Positions 10,989 to 24,660 of a DNA stretch of 64,000 nucleotides are shown in pieces (position 1 is the stretch's first letter; every line of letters starts with the position of its first letter). The stretch covers positions 9,247,272-9,311,271 of the forward strand of contig CM032666.1 of the NCBI GenBank assembly GCA_019095985.1, in the 5' to 3' direction. Position numbers and translations under genes: made by a program. The stretch comes from Streblospio benedicti. Its lineage: Eukaryota > Annelida > Polychaeta > Spionida > Spionidae. Under the pieces are notes generated by a model. That model made no database searches. It saw only the letters and a program-made list of their open reading frames with translations, and was not told the origin of the DNA.

Positions 10989-13900
10989 ACTTATTTTATA
11001 CCAGGCAACTTAGAGATTTATCAGCTGACACTGTTAATTTGTTGAAAATCATTCAAAATTAATGTTTACATAACAATAATGTTTGATTGAGGTTTTTCAA
11101 TCATTCACAGTGTCAACATGTGATGGAAAATGAAGGGGCTCTCAGATCTTTGTGGCTTGTTTCTTTTGTTTGTTCAACTGTACACTATTGTTGACGATAT
11201 CAATTAGTTCAAGGTCAGTGAACAAATGGAATCACACGATTTCACAACAGGTGTGCTCATCACCTACATTTCATTGATCTTTGTGATGATTTATTTACAG
11301 TCAGAAGCATAAGTGATACTTTAAATTAGTTTGGTTGATTGAGGCTTCATGGAATCCTGTGTTAGGTAAGCACTTATGTCAAAGTATTGGTTGATTTCGA
11401 AGATATTATGTTGACTGTCATTCTCACAAGGCCCATTTCCCTAGTTGCACAAACAAAAGAATGGTCATATGTTCATTGTAGTAAACATTTTTGATTCATG
11501 TAATTTTGACACTTAATATGTTTGTACTCAATTTGTTTGTTTTCATTAAATGACCTTGATTAGGAACAGACGGATCACCTATGGCAACTATTCCATTGTA
11601 TGAACAATACTATTGCTACAGATCAAAGGTTGTACAGATTTTAAGACTGGAGAGAAGGATTGGCGGACCTTGATTTCTTCATGTTATTAATGATTCACCT
11701 AGCACCAATATAACAAAAATAATAAAAATATAATTAGTTCAAAGGTTTGACTTGTTTCATGATTTCCGGTGGCACAGGCGATCCTCACTAACTAATCACT
11801 CTACTTGATCATTTTTTTGAAAATCCGGATTGATAAATAATCATTCTACTTTGTCATTCTTTTGGAATATCCAGTAGTGAGTTTATGATGTTCGTAGCGT
11901 AAAACGTTATGTCATTCTAATAGGACACAGGCAACTACAGACAACCAAACACCTTCATTCTCTTTCTTGTAAAAAATTCATGCCTGTATTTGTGAAGTAT
12001 CTTCATTTCATCATCATTGGGACACAGATCAATAGATCTAGGGTTGCCGCTGTGTGCTTAGTGGGGCAGAAGCCTGCACTTGGAGGACCTCCATTGTCCC
12101 GTTCAAGGTCAAATTATGGCAAATATACTTGTACTTCTACCAGCTTCTCCAATTACAATAAGAACAAAAGGGAATCCTGCAACAAAGTCTTCCTTTAACA
12201 AAGTTATAGTTAAATCCTCTTCAACAGGTATTGAAAGGTAATAAATAATTACTGAATATGATGGATGAGCTAATTGCACAGTCTTAAGTCATTGTTGCAA
12301 GCGATTCGAGACGCTTTTCATCGACAAGATCCCATGAATTTAAAGCGCATTTAACTTTTGAAGAAAGGAGAGTGTTTTTTTCTTTCATCCTTTTTCGTGC
12401 GTTGATTGATCACTCCGTGAGGATGTCATCTACATACCCTCGCTTTCTCAGGAGACGAGCATCAGTATGCAAATCCGCATTCTGCGCAACTAACCCATTA
12501 AGGACTGGTCTGACCTGCCCTCGGTGATAAGAATCTGCTCATCGTATCCGCAATATAAGGCACTGTGCATCGTGACAGGCATGATTGATGGATGGAAGCG
12601 ATGTGACAAATGCGTTGCGTAATTTTCAGCCATGTCCTCCCTTGTACTTACTGACTATGACCACCTCGTCGCAATTCATCAATTCCGTGACATGCCGCAC
12701 CCATGGTTTTTTTTTACACCTCTTAAAATTTGACAAGGTTGAGAACAATGTAATCACGAGGATTGAGCTTGTATTGTTGTTGCATCACGGCAAGAGTTTT
12801 AATTAAAATCTGCTACTTTTTAGGGGCGTCGTAACTGCTAATGAGTGAAAGTCTGGAATTATGCATGCCTGGAATTTTTATTTGGTGAGAGGTGTAAAAG
12901 ATAGTATAAATTTTAAGGTGCTTGTGATATAAATCTCCTGAGTGTTATTTCTTCACTTTAAGTGTAGAACACTTATTTCATTGCATTTGAGAAATTGGAT
13001 CACTATTCCTTTTCATATTAAAAGGATCATAATAATTAAACAAGTGAAGAGTGTCATGGTTCATTAGATGCTAACAAAGCTGATGAGGCAGATTCTCAGT
13101 CAAGCTGAGAAGTGGGAGAAACCAGCCAGGGATGATATGAGAAACTAATAGCTCATAAATTAGTTAAATGTGAAAAATGAAAAACAAACTTACTCTAAAA
13201 AAATGATTATGCAATCTAATGTAACATCTGTGAGGTGCTGTTTCTCAAGTATAATGTAATAATTCGCTTGGAAATTAGCAATAGACCTTTGATAGTGATT
13301 GGTGATGATGTATGATGACTCTTGATAAACCAGAACCACATAGATTATCGGAGATTACAATGAAACCTCCTGGTGACATCTCCCAAGTGATGAATGTTCC
13401 TCCAAAGTGAACACATTTACGAGATTTCTGTCTTCATTATATTTTGCATCAATTGGTCACGTGGGTAGCGCACTTGATCTGGTTTCTTTCTGTCTCCAGT
13501 AACAAAAGAGTTGTTTATTGCATGAGGCTCTAATTTGATAGTGATGTATTATGGGCATTCGTAAACCAAGGTCGACAACGAAAAGGTCAATTACTGGACA
13601 TGTGGGTCGCGAAGGGTCATTATTATATGCCGGTTTGAAATATGACAAGATCAATAGCTGATTTACGATCTGGCGAGTGGATTCTTGTCGGCAATATTTC
13701 ATATTGACACTTGGCGATGTGCGGAAAAATGGGAAGTGTGCTTGGCACACGACCATCAGAAAATGTGTTTGATCTGCAATAAATTGCCTGTAATTACCCT
13801 AATATTTGTAAATTTTGATAATGATATTGATTAATGATTGCTTTTGTACTTGTAAATAGAAAGTGTCAAGTTTTTGTTCCTGTAAAATATCACCTTCTAG

Positions 13901-14419
13901 AGGAATTTTACCTTTCAATGCGGTCTTTTAGTTGGAGGTCTTATTTAATGACATTTAAAAACATTGACTTTTTTCTTTTGATATCTCCTGTAATTTATTC
14001 CAATTAGTAACAATTGGTCCTTTGATTTTGTGGACATTTTGGATTTGTGATGATTTTGTTTGCACAGGAGATGATCTTTTCACAGGTGATAGCTTTTAGA
14101 ATCGATTTCTAAAGATCGTAGAGAAGTTCGTCTGTGCCTTCAGGGTCGAATCAAACAATTCTTTTTAACATCGGATTTTTGTATTTAACAATTAGTGGTG
14201 GAAGTCAACTCTTTTTAAACTTAAAAGACTCTTTGCTTGCAAATCATTTCATGCATTAATTGTTTGGAAAATCATCAGTTTTTAGGAATATATCTAGGCT
14301 TTGAATTTGCTGTCACTGTTGTGGTTATGACTGGTGTGAAAAGAGCAGTATTCTGTACGAATAAGTCTGTCCTAGTTGACCATTTGATAAATATATTACA
14401 TGTCCAGTCATCATATGTA
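10989..14419. other. Gene-free stretch
   Basis: Contains three perfect TCAAGGTCA-type elements (11209, 11551 on the minus strand, 12103). Two regulatory-looking unique blocks lie at about 12290-12830 and 13260-13760. A minus-strand open frame at 13457-13756 (99 codons) has no recognisable domain and lies in the second block; I treat it as chance. Confidence 0.5.
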
Positions 14420-14661
14420 TTTAAATCATTAGACCTACGGGTCCAAGTCAGGTTAGGACTATATCACATATTCTTTAGTGGGATTTGAACCCACGACCAT
14501 ACAGCACCAAATCGCCTAGTAGTTCAGGCTCACACTAGTTCCAGTAGTAGTGAGGACTAATGAGTTAGCTTGAAGTGGTAAGTGGTTATAATTTCGAATC
14601 CCACCAGAGGCTGTTTGATATCGTCCTAACCTGACCTAGAGTTGTAGGTCTAATGATTTAA
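14420..14661. mobile_element. Head-to-head pair of tRNA-derived SINE units (palindromic composite)
   Basis: The two ends are inverted copies of about 40 bp, built on TTAAATCATTAGACCTAC, then GTCAGGTTAGGAC, then ATATC on the left, with the complement on the right. Inside each half is a tRNA B-box-like sequence pointing inward from its own end: GTGGGTTCAAATCCCAC on the minus strand (14479-14498 region) and TTCGAATCCCACC on the plus strand (14593-14605). The simplest reading is two copies of one tRNA-derived SINE inserted in opposite orientation with their tRNA heads together. Alternatively this is one fold-back element that captured tRNA-like sequence. No intact tRNA cloverleaf is claimed. Confidence 0.7.
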
Positions 14662-16305
14662 TTACATCTAATGATATACATGTACTATAAAGTCAAAAAA
14701 ATCATTTCAAAATGTCTGGTCATGTTAAAAATAAAAGTGCCTTTGCAACATTCTAGTTTTGTTGTTCTTTGTCGCCTGTCATTCTCCTATCATCATTATG
14801 AACAGCCAGTCAAAAAATAAGATTCCAAGGGAAATGGGAGGGCATCTTTCTCTGCAAAAATTGATTGTCTTTCGCTTGATTTGTGAAAAGTTCGTCCTCC
14901 ACATCATTTCAAGGAAGAGTTACATCATTTGCTGGCACATTTTGCTAAATTAGTTTAATTGTACAGCAGTTTGGTTGTTTGAACAAATATTTTTGAAGTC
15001 AGGTTCAAGCTGTTGAGTTTTGTTATCGGTGACAATGACATTATCTGTTGACGTTGACAGTGACATGACGGAAATTAATCTTTTTGTTTGTTGAATGACA
15101 TGTTCATTAATTTCAAGAAGATTTGGTGTTAATATTATTCATTTGCAAATGCGTTTTGTAGCATTGGAAGGAAAAGAAGTAATTCTTTGACAATTCTAAC
15201 AATCTGTACAAGAAAGTTTCTCTGGGCATTTTATTTATTGAGAGGGCGGGGGTGTTTGCAATCCTTTCCTATATAACATAATGAGGATTAGCTTTACAGT
15301 TAAGTGAAGAATAGCATGTTAAGTAAAATCATAGTAAAGCCAAACCTTTTTATTTGAAAACCAGTCATAATATGGGCACAGACGTGACTAATAAGTGCTT
15401 TATTTAAAAGAAGTCACATAATACAAAATTTTGTGTTTATCAGATTTGTTTCTAAGCAGACAGAATTGTGAAAAATTGCTGCGAAGCTCACACAGACGTG
15501 GACAGTGCAATGGTGCTTGGTCTGAGTCTATAAATAGGCATGACATCATGTACTGATATATTCCTCCTAAAGTCTGGATGTTAAGGACTGCAGAGTTGTA
15601 TCCATGACAACAAACCCAATGCTTACTCTGGTTAGTTAAAAATAATACAGTGCATATTATAACGTAATACTGACCTTTCAGCAAAAAGAAAATGAATCCA
15701 TTGGCCAACCAAATATTGTCTGCATAAAGTCTGTATTTAAGATTTCAATGATGATTATCTGAAAAATCCATATTATTTATTTACTCATCAGAAACATCAT
15801 AAGAAAGAACAAGTTTTGATCATTTTTGAGGTACAATTACAGTTTTCTTGTAAATCCCTCTTATTGAGTATAATCTTCCACACTTTTCCCCCTTTGGTGA
15901 TAATGAACAGCTCATAAGCATGTCTTTTAAGTCTTTTCACTTTGAAGATGAAGGATTTTAACTTAAAATACAATTTTGGTCAAGGTGACTTTCTAGGCCA
16001 AATCAAAGGTCAAGATTTAAGAGAGCTCTTTGCATCTTGATATGGTATTATCTCCAATGGGAAGTAAAAGTACACCTGGCGAGCAAGACTTCTATCAGTT
16101 CGCAACATTTCATAATTTCAGACTAAGTACTTTTCTATTTATGGATAAAATATAAAGGATATAAACAATACTTTAATGTAATGTAGCTAATGTATTTTAT
16201 GGTGTAAGTCTTAACGAATATGATTGCATTATGATTGTTCATGATACATGTACATGTACATGACCTGTTTTTTTAATAGATTTGTACAGGTGTTGGGGTT
16301 ACATG
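14662..16305. other. Gene-free stretch
   Basis: AT-rich unique DNA with TACATGTA at 14677 and a tight run of three (16245, 16251, 16300). A 102-codon minus-strand open frame at 15400-15708 has no recognisable domain. Confidence 0.5.
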
Positions 16306-16608
16306 TACCATATTCGATCTTATTAGCGCACACACCCCAATAAGCGCACATGCCTGTTAATGCAGATTAAATATTTACAAATATTGCTCTTTTTACTGGC
16401 ACCATATTGTAAGACACGCCAGTATTATTCTGTGTTCGGATTACCACATAACCATCCGGGCGCGTTGTGTTATCATGTTCTGTGGGGTCAAAGTGAGAAA
16501 AAATGCATGAAACGCGAAAAATTGTTGGGGTGGGCTTATTATTTTTTTGTTTTTTGCTGAAATTTGTTTTTGTAAGCGCATTGTATGCTTATAAGAACTG
16601 ATATGGTA
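16306..16608. mobile_element. Short MITE-like element, TIR TACCATAT..TCTTATTAGC
   Basis: The left end TACCATATTCGATCTTATTA followed by GCGCAC (16306-16331) pairs imperfectly with the right end, whose complement begins TACCATATCAGTTCTTATAAGC (right boundary 16608). TAAGCGCA/TTAGCGCA motifs repeat just inside. It is about 300 bp long, closes on TA, and has no transposase frame. The end sequence resembles that of the element at 10419-10988 (TACCGTATTC when read inward), so the two may be distant members of one family. Confidence 0.55.
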
Positions 16609-19600
16609 ATATTACCGATTTATGCATTTTTATGGAGGCAATATTTTTTCTCTTGTCTAATTTAATTATTTCCCAATTATTTTCTAACTCGACAACAAAA
16701 AATTTTATGCTTTTTGTATAAGCTATATTTTTCGAGACTGTTTTTGTTACAAAACTTTGAGAAGTAATTAAGTTAGAGCTAAATTTCAGACACCTTCAGG
16801 AATTCTTTGAGCGCAAATAATCAAAGAGATATTTGTCCTTGATTTAGTCATGAATTGTGCATAAATTACATAAAATTTGTAAATAATCCCTCAAGACATC
16901 ACTTTTAGAACTTATTGTAAATTTAATAATTCATAATCATCGATATTCTGCTGTTCACGGGTTTTGATTTTTATGAATAGCTTCAAAGAACTCTACGCCC
17001 TACGTCTAGTGTAAAGTTGGCGCTGGTTTCTATGTTATTTAGGACCTGCCATTTGCAACTTAATAGCATAAATGTGGACTGAGATGTATTGTGATTATGA
17101 CACAGAATAGTATAATGATATATCTATGATCTCAACTTATCTTTACTACTACCTAACAAAACAGAACGAATATTCAGGATTAAGTACTTGTGATTACTAC
17201 TAATTAATCACCTCAAGCGTTCACTTATTGTTGTGTCACTTACATTGTTCCATGCACACTCCAAAATAAATACCCTTCCTCATTGTCAAAATGAAGCATT
17301 GTCCTACCCTTTGTACATACACACTCCCAGGGAAAAAATCACAGACATTACGTCAAAAATGTCCTGTTGTGAACTGGTCATCTAACAAGGTAAGAAATCA
17401 CACAAGTGATGAAAGCTCCGACCAGCTGGCTTATGATAAATTGAATCCCGTCAGAGAGAATAAAAAATGTCAAGCAAAACTTTTATGCTGATCACCGGGA
17501 TCAGAGCCGGGCAAGCTTAAGACACCTGGTTGGCGCATGCTCGTATTTTAACGCTGGACAATGCCTTTTCTTCACTTGCTACTTCTTCTCAATCACTAAT
17601 TGATAGTTAAGCAAGCATGGGTTATTCACCAACTGACCAATGATTTATTACCCAATATGATTAATGAGTGTTTAGCGAATGATTTAAGATGATAGCACCT
17701 GCTTTTTTTTCCTGAATTTGCTTTATTCTGTTTATGTCTTTTTGTGATAGAACATGCATGAAAATGAATTTCAAATGTATAGTACATCTTTTATCTACTG
17801 GTGAAAATCATGGATATTCTATTAAATACAATTTGGAAAAAAAGCCACTCATGTATTTTCAGATTTTATTATAGAAAAAAAAGGAGGAGCTTCTGTGTTA
17901 TGACAATAACATAGTAACATGACATAGATTGACAAACACCCGCATAAACTGATTAATAATTCTGTCATTTAAAGAAACTTAATCCCAAACTTCACAGAGA
18001 GCTGACCAGACGTCCTGCCGGTCATCTTGATGGAAAACATCCTATGACATGGACACTTGACCACGGGTCATTTGCCGGATGAGTGAAAAACACTGGAATG
18101 GATCCTTGGCATGAAATAAACTTTTGACACTCAATTGGCAGTAGCAGTGATGGATTTCATAATAAAAGCTATAACCTTACAGAAAATAAGATGATGGGCA
18201 CTATTTATTGTGTTAGATATGTTTATTATATTATTTTCTTTCAATATACCAAATAATACACTTTAAGCATCATTAGAATTAAGGCCCTAAAATAATTACG
18301 TCTAGGTCACAAAACAGACATATTTGTAGATGGCATTTTTTAACAAGTATAATTATTTTTATAATTATCTCAAGTGATAAATTGATACAATTAAAAGCGT
18401 CTTGTGATTGATTAAGACCAAGGTCAGGGATGTATGGGCATTTGCAGAGAAAATGATTTCATGCGAAAGCTAAACAGTTATCTCACAGCTCTGTTTTGAT
18501 CAGATATTTCAGCTGTGAAACCAAAGATGAATGATAGCTTCTTAATTCTGTATAACCTTCACCTTGTAAACAAAGGGACAAGTGCATGACCCACATTACA
18601 AAAATATCTTTTTTTATCATTGTGCTTTAAACTGTTTGACTTTTTTTTATAATTTTCCCCGCATCAATGTTATGATAGATGATCATTCCTGCATGAGTAT
18701 AAACAAAAAACAAACAAACAAGACATGATCACAGTGAACCAAAGACAAAACGAATCAATACCAGCCAGTGCATGAGGTGCAAACCCGGTTTCCGCAGACG
18801 TATCAACAATGTTCACAATGTTGACATGCTTCTGGGTTGACAATCGATCACTTGCCCTCTTATTATAATAGACTGCATTGCATGCTGCAATTCAGAGAAG
18901 CCAATCAGGGCTACAAAAATGTTCTTTTAACCTCTTACACCTGAGCGAGTAGGGAAGAAGGAACAACGGAAATTTAGACACCTATTTCGTGATCTCAGAC
19001 CAAAGGGTTTTTAGTTAGAATTGAGTTCTTTTGTCAATGAGATTTGTTATTGGCCTTCAAGTAACTTTATTTGAAGTTTTTGTAAATTTCAAACTTGATT
19101 GACTTTGTTTGCTTCATAAATTGCATTAAATTAATCAAAAAGAGATACATTGATATTTATGTGTATGAATGATTTCTATTTTATTTCTTAGTGTACTTAC
19201 CAATCTTATTGAGACGATGAAAAAAATGATTCTGTTTTAAAAGTGATGGTTCCAGAAAAGTAGCTAGAAAGTTAGACATTTTTTACATTACATTGTGTGT
19301 ACCTACATATAGATAGCGCCAGTATGTTAGTTAACATGACACAATATTAAATGTTCAAGGTCAGCACACGTTGTACCAGTAAGTCCATAATCATTATTAC
19401 CAATTTAGGTAATGATATTTACAAACAGTCAGGAGATAAAGCTTTTGTTCTATCCAGCACCAAACATTTATACTATCTGAAAGCACGCTAAAGACTATAG
19501 AATGACATAGTCAAATGCAGATCAAACGTTCAATGACCTTGAATAGTGCCACTCATAAATATTATATCAATTATTGCCTGGAATAAAATAAACACCATTT

Positions 19601-20640
19601 GCCTACATATGGTTTGATTGGTGGCGAAAATGCCCAGGGATGTAAAGTACATGTTTTTGTACTATGTCCTTTGTTGAATGTACAAACATAAATAGGATAC
19701 TATTGCTTTTGAATGCCAAAAATGAGGTTGATTGTTAGAGCTCAAGTACCACAAGTGAACTTTTTTTTTTTACATATCTTGAAATGATAGAGTGGACAAA
19801 GAAGCTCAGCACTTGTTTTTTTGTATCATATGAATAGAGGCCTAAGTAGAAAATGCACTATTTCAACAGTAGTTGTGAACCTATGCATCACCCATAGTGA
19901 TCCCACATCCATCACCCACAGTGAGTGACCACCACCGGCCAGTGTCCTCACGGACTCACAACAATTAGTATCTGGTACCTTGGGGGGTCAAGTGCCATTT
20001 GTTCGGTCCACACCTACTTTTAGAAGAGGTACGAGGTCATTATGTCACTGGAACAGTTCATTAATCAGGCAAATTTGGTGTTAATCAGATGCGATCATTA
20101 ACATTATTTGATTGAATTATCTTCAACATCCACACAATTTTCATAGTGTATGAATTCCTGAAATCCCGTTCTTAATTTCCAGTTTAACCTTTATTACTTA
20201 AAATGAATATAATTCATTACAGGATACAACCTCCAAATATCAAATAATGCTGATATACGATATTCATCAGTATAGAACATCATTTAGTACAACTATGAAT
20301 GAAAAAAGAAGATGAAATAGCATTCCAACTAGTAACCTTGGTTACCCTTCTTGCATCCCGTGGATTGTGAAACTCATCTGCTGTTGACTTATGCAAAATT
20401 AGGCCCTCATCGATCACCGGTGTAGAAATGACGCCAAAAAGATGAACCGGGTGTGAAATAGGTGACCTTGGCTTGGACCAGTGATAATTGATACAATGAG
20501 CGCCAAAGGACAGGTCATTTTTCTGAATCTGTCCCTCACAGCTATTTCATCATTTTAGATAACTACTCATTCATGTTGGACACCAATTGTAATTCTCTTC
20601 TGTCTAGGACTGCAACAAGCCATTTATATTGACAGTACAA
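16609..20640. other. Gene-free stretch
   Basis: Mostly AT-rich, with GC-richer unique blocks at about 18000-18130 and 19900-20050. TCAAGGTCA-type sites lie at 19355 and, on the minus strand, 19534. An RFX-like palindrome is annotated separately. No exon is recognised. Confidence 0.5.
20332..20345. promoter_or_regulatory. RFX X-box-like inverted repeat
   Basis: GTAACCTTGGTTAC is an inverted repeat of GTAACC with a 2-bp spacer. It is close to the RFX X-box consensus GTNRCC(N0-3)RGYAAC, with one mismatch. It lies at the start of a GC-richer unique block (20330-20560). Binding is inferred only. Confidence 0.25.
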
Positions 20641-20755
20641 AAGTTACAGTACAGTTCTAGTGTATTAACCTCTGCAGAACGAATACATTTACACTAAAAC
20701 TCTCCTCTAGGTTTAAAGAGAAAGGTGATTTCTTTTTGGAGGTCTGTAGTAGACA

Positions 20756-20842
20756 GTCTATGGGGGGTCAGGACTGTGAAATATGGCCTTTTTATAGAGG
20801 TGGTCTCTAAATTGAGGTGGTCTTGAGTTGAGGCTCTACTCT
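20756..20842. mobile_element. Degenerate DNA-transposon end fragment
   Basis: Read on the minus strand the sequence runs AGTAGAGCCTCAACTCAAGA, then CCACCTCAATTTAGAGACCACCTC and TATAAAAAGG. This resembles the CAGTRGAACCTC..GACCACCTCTATA ends of pogo/mariner-like MITEs. No clear partner end was found, though CAGTACAG near 20648 could be a decayed left end. Confidence 0.4.
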
Positions 20843-20845
20843 ATC

Positions 20846-23800
20846 TACCATGCTATGTTCCTATTATAACAGCTAATTAAATTTGATATTTTGATTGATT
20901 TACAGTTGGGCATATGCTCCTATATCTGGACTATTGAATGGGCAATGTTAATAAACTTGCATGTAAAAGCCAAGCCTCTGAATTTCTGAAATGCTACCTA
21001 TCAACCTTTCAAAATTCACAATGGCTTTTTGATTTACATGTGAAAGTTGTACTGTAAATATTAACTAAGAGATGTAGTTTCAATTTCCATCACTTGTCAA
21101 TCGGCCATTGCAGAATGCTCTGTTATGAATTATTCCTCGGAGGATGTCCGAAAGGTCATGGCTCCAATGACAACAACTTGATTTTCAAATGATTGTCGTA
21201 GAGCTGCTAATTTATTTATGAGCGATTACATCACAAGGGAATAATTACGTGCAGTTATCTGCTGCTCCTACGTGCTCAGTCTTACGGTTCGAGAATTACA
21301 TTGTTGTGAAATGAGTTTGTTTTATTATTTATAATAAGACCATTGATAAATGGCTTGTTTCGTATACTCATCGTTTTATTTATTCCTTTGACTGGGATTC
21401 AACATTGTCGTAAAAACCTGTATTACTGTTTCGATAAACTTAAATCAAGTTGATGCTAGCATCCTATATGCAAAGGTTTGAAAAATTTGCATTAATATTT
21501 TCAAAAATAATTTTTTATATTTTTTGGCAAATCAATTTCTTTCGTGTTTATATCTCTATTTACTTTGACTTGTATGAGTCTTAATATATATTTCATAAGA
21601 GTGAGGTGCTTCTCAGTATGAAGGTCAATGATCTTGGTTCAATGTCACATGACTGTCCATATGAAGTTCCGCAGGAGGGATGCAGGAGGGCTGAGGAGGC
21701 ATACACTTCAACCTGTTTACAGACATCAGAGACAGCATAAGGTTTCAGCATTGGAAATGACATTAGTTGTTTTTTTTGGTGCATACAAATCTCATTGAAT
21801 TCTGACCTGCTTTTGGCCTCTTCTTGAAAACCTGGATCTGTCTCTGGTGTTTAACCTTTTTAATTGATGTTTTTTTTATCAGAATGCATGCAGTGTTCAC
21901 AATGGTATGATTTATGTCCAGTCAAAGGTGATGGAGCTCACAATTTGTTATGTTTGTGGTTAACGGCTGATCGGTCTGCAGGGTGAAATGTTCCACAGTG
22001 AGAGGTCAAACTCTGTGTCAAGTTGAGGTCAGAGGTTGGATCCAGGGCTGTCATGATCCATCTTTTGCTTGCCAATATACTGTTGTGGATGAACAGACTA
22101 AAAAATGTACTTTTAACTGTCAGGATTTTAAGGAATATATAGTGGTGTGTGGAGCATCCCCCTTCCCACACATTTCTCAGTAGGTAGCTTTGTAAGATCA
22201 CCAGAAAAGTCTTAGAATTCTTCATCACAGCGGAAGATTCTATGCCTAGCCAGTATTTACAATATTTGCAAAGTCTACCTTTTTATCATAAAAATTAGCT
22301 GAGCAACATGTATTCTGGTCCAGGAAAGGATTTTCAATGAGGGGGCATGGGGTCAGGTTTGGCTGTCTTTATCCATCATTTAGTCTGCATTGCTTGACAA
22401 TGATTTGTAGAATATTGTGAAGGCATTTGTGTAATTGGATTTCTTTTTCAGACTTGCTATCTATTTATCTGCGATATAATTAGTTTTAGAATGTTCCATT
22501 GCAGAAAAAATTATGAAGTCTTTGTTGGCAATATATTCATATCACTGATTTTTCTTGACGATGGATGTGGGTTTTTTTCACGTGAAAGTGACTTTCATGG
22601 AGCTCATGGCTATAATTTGCAGGAAAGAACAATGAAGCGGGCCTTTACGTGAGAGTCTGTCATTTTATGGTCATCAATCTGTAGAAGAAAATATTTCTTC
22701 GAAATTGGAACTTCTTAAATTCTGGTTTAATCCATATACCCGGGTAGTTTTCTATTCATGAAATGATTATGAAAACCACAATCTAATAATGAAACAGTGT
22801 GACACTAAACTGTAAACAAAGGAATGTATTGTTTTAACTGATTTATTCATCAGATTTCTGATTTAATACCATGTCATTGGTCTTTATCACTGGCAGATGA
22901 GAAAACCACAACAAATCATCTATTCTGTGAATGGCACTGAAGCAAGGTTGTGGTAATTACCATTCATGTAAACTGATTAACTAATGCTGGAAATAATGAT
23001 CATAACTAATTAACCAGTGTCTTGTGGCAAATAATGTGTTGGCTTTTTAGCCTTTGGTTACGATGTTATGACCCTAAACTTTAAAGCATTTGTTTCAATA
23101 TGTAATAAATATTGTCTGTTAAATGTATCACCTGCATTGAACATAGGGCATTAGATCTCATTACATCATGTAATTATCGATGACTAACAAATTCATGATT
23201 GTTTCAATTCAAGGGAGTGTTGTATGTGTAAATTGATTTCGATGAAAGTGAGTGGATAATTGTGAAGTGGTGGCCAAAGAGCACTGGATACTTTGCAGGA
23301 CGTTTCTAAGAAGCAAATTGAGTGTGCCAAACACCTGAGTTGAAATGTCATATTATAATTAGACCATTAAGATTGAAGTTACATACTGATAAATCCATGC
23401 AATCTGTACTCACATTATTATATGATTAGAACATTAAGTCCGATACGATTATCTAGACCTACTTGCAAAGAAACAGCAAATGTTTGTTATCTATTATATT
23501 TGATTTACTTTCTTTCTAAAAGTGATTAACATCTTTGATTACATTTTGTACTCATTAGGCTTATTAATTAGCAGATGAACAGGTTATCCAGTGCACAGGT
23601 AAAGATGCGTATTGAATAAGGGCCAGTGATTATCGATTTGCTCGATATTATCATGCGCAGTTTTTGTGTTGTTTTTTATTGCTGCCAGATGTCTTTGTTA
23701 GCATTGAACTGAGTGTTTTAGATAGAAATTTTTATACATGCATATATTTTCTTTCATATTCAAAGGATTTAATGATTATTAGTGATAGTGCCCTCCCCCC

Positions 23801-24530
23801 CTTTACCCCCCCCCCCCTTCAAATAAATAAATATTTAAGGTCAGTTGCATTTTGCTAAGTCATTGATTGAAGCATCATTTAATAAGAAGAATAAAAGCAT
23901 TAATAATCTTCACAAAAATAGAAAATGATAGCCTTTTGACTGATGTAAAAAAGCACTTTTCTTTGTGCCTGCTCACGGAAAAAGATTGATGACGTTTAAA
24001 TGTCTGTAACACAAGATAATTGACACGCTGCATGTCATATATGTGATGTATTCATATCACACTGTGAGTGAGTTTAAAGGTGCGCACAATGTCAAAGCCA
24101 CACACTTGACATCTGGCATGCAGCCAAAAAACCTCATCTTGTATACACAGTTCATAGTTCAATAAATTGTCATGCCAGGTACCACACCTCTCCTATCTGC
24201 AAAGTCTTGATCTGAGACATTCTTATGGCTAGTAGATACCACCATGGTATGGAATCAAGGACTTTGATGGATTGAAGTGTAAATGATATCTTATCAGTAA
24301 TAAATGTCGAATTTTGTACAATGGTAGCACAATTTCTGTTTACAGATGGGCAGTGGAACATGTCCTGTGTAGAAAATAGTGAAAGCATAACCAAATCATA
24401 CAGGTGTCCACCTTTAATAGGCTGACTACTATGATATAGAATATTATCTCTTTATTAAGATCACCAGGGGGCTGGCTTCAAGTAGTTTCAGTAGAGCTTG
24501 TTTCTTATAATGATCTAAAATATGTACATG
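20846..24530. other. Gene-free stretch
   Basis: AT-rich unique sequence. Overlapping opposite-strand open frames at 21938-22228 have no recognisable product. A long C-run is annotated separately. Confidence 0.5.
23791..23817. repeat. Poly-C tract
   Basis: Three C-runs (3, 7 and 12 bases) lie in 27 bp, interrupted by a T and by TTTA. The complementary strand is G-rich. It is low complexity and may vary in length between individuals. Confidence 0.85.
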
Positions 24531-24540
24531 TAGGTTTGAA

Positions 24541-24660
24541 ATGATATGGAGGGGATCTTCCTAGTAATGGTTTTAATTGGAGGTTATACTGTATTGTAAA
24601 TGAAAGAAATTAACTGTTCACTCAAGATTGGAGATCGCTAAATGGAGACTGTACTGTAAA
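24541..24660. mobile_element. Possible decayed MITE ends
   Basis: Two nearby motifs, TTGGAGGTTATACTGTA (near 24580-24596) and GGAGATCGCTAAATGGAGAC then TGTACTGTA (24631-24659), resemble successive right ends of CAGT..CTCC type transposon relics. Their matching left ends are not seen. Confidence 0.3.

Noticed and set aside
13457-13756. Minus-strand 99-codon frame as a gene
   Set aside because: No domain, no splice signals checked out, and it sits in a block that looks regulatory.
14479-14605. Functional tRNA genes
   Set aside because: Only B-box-like segments are clear. The A-box and acceptor stems are not well formed, and the inverted ends show that this is SINE-derived.
15400-15708. Minus-strand 102-codon frame as a gene
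   Set aside because: No recognisable family, AT-rich composition typical of translated non-coding DNA.
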